This document shows, in pieces, positions 25,806-25,858 of a stretch of 25,858 nucleotides of DNA (position 1 is the stretch's first letter; each line of letters opens with the position of its first letter). Origin of the DNA: Caulobacter sp. CCH9-E1. Lineage in GTDB: Bacteria > Pseudomonadota > Alphaproteobacteria > Caulobacterales > Caulobacteraceae. The stretch spans positions 1-25,858 of the forward strand of contig NZ_LSJA01000251.1 in the NCBI RefSeq assembly GCF_001556515.1, given 5' to 3'. The notes under the pieces are model-generated. The model was not told the origin of the DNA, ran no database searches, and saw only the letters and a program-made list of their open reading frames with translations. The position numbers and the translations under genes are program-made.

Positions 25806-25858
25806 TGGCGCGAATGACGGGGCTCGAACCCGCGACCTCCGGCGTGACAGGCCGGCGC
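25806..25858 (-). tRNA. tRNA-Asp (anticodon GUC), partial
   Basis: The 3' part of a tRNA on the minus strand, cut by the window end. Encoded CCA lies at 25806-25808, the 3' acceptor strand CATTCGC at 25810-25816, and the T arm at about 25817-25833. The anticodon stem CCGGC/GCCGG encloses loop CTGTCAC with anticodon GTC (25846-25848). The 5' half lies beyond the window. Confidence 0.9.

Overview
The window looks like a stretch of chromosome from a stalked alphaproteobacterium, most likely a Caulobacter. It is GC-rich. It carries the order tig - clpP - (cicA on the opposite strand) - clpX - lon - hupB. The Lon proteolytic serine falls at residue 674, as in Caulobacter Lon. Promoters with the Caulobacter housekeeping pattern (TTGAC-like box, 13 bases, GCTANAWC-like box) precede hupB and a tRNA-Val gene. 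I see no integrase, transposase, phage gene or CRISPR array. This is core chromosome with a few accessory-looking genes.

Left part (1-10115, mostly minus strand): parE (topoisomerase IV subunit B), flanked on both sides by GC-rich palindromic repeats. Then come two overlapping amidohydrolase genes; the first is a lipoprotein with its metal ligands and the second is exported and lacks the HxH ligands. A small divergent plus-strand gene encodes an antibiotic-biosynthesis-monooxygenase-like protein. A bidirectional hairpin separates it from a large TonB-dependent receptor. The glnB-glnA nitrogen operon follows.

Centre (10353-14068, plus strand): a thiolase-like protein without the usual catalytic cysteine, a histidine phosphatase and the bifunctional NAD(P)H-hydrate repair enzyme Nnr lie in one probable operon, divergent from glnBA. 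A tRNA-Leu(UAG) gene follows.

Protein quality-control block (14244-21993): trigger factor, ClpP, ClpX, Lon and HU each have their own terminator, so they are probably separate transcription units. lon has a sigma-32-type heat-shock promoter. The HAD phosphatase gene cicA lies antisense between clpP and clpX.

Right part (22187-25858): tRNA-Val(UAC) with a strong promoter, then a two-gene unit encoding an SPFH membrane protein and a 66-residue ribbon-helix-helix protein. This unit sits under a 32-bp, almost perfect palindrome that overlaps its probable -10 box; it is the most interesting candidate regulatory system here. A family-4-type glycosyltransferase, a convergent luciferase-like flavin oxidoreductase and a 3' part of tRNA-Asp(GUC), cut by the window end, complete the region.
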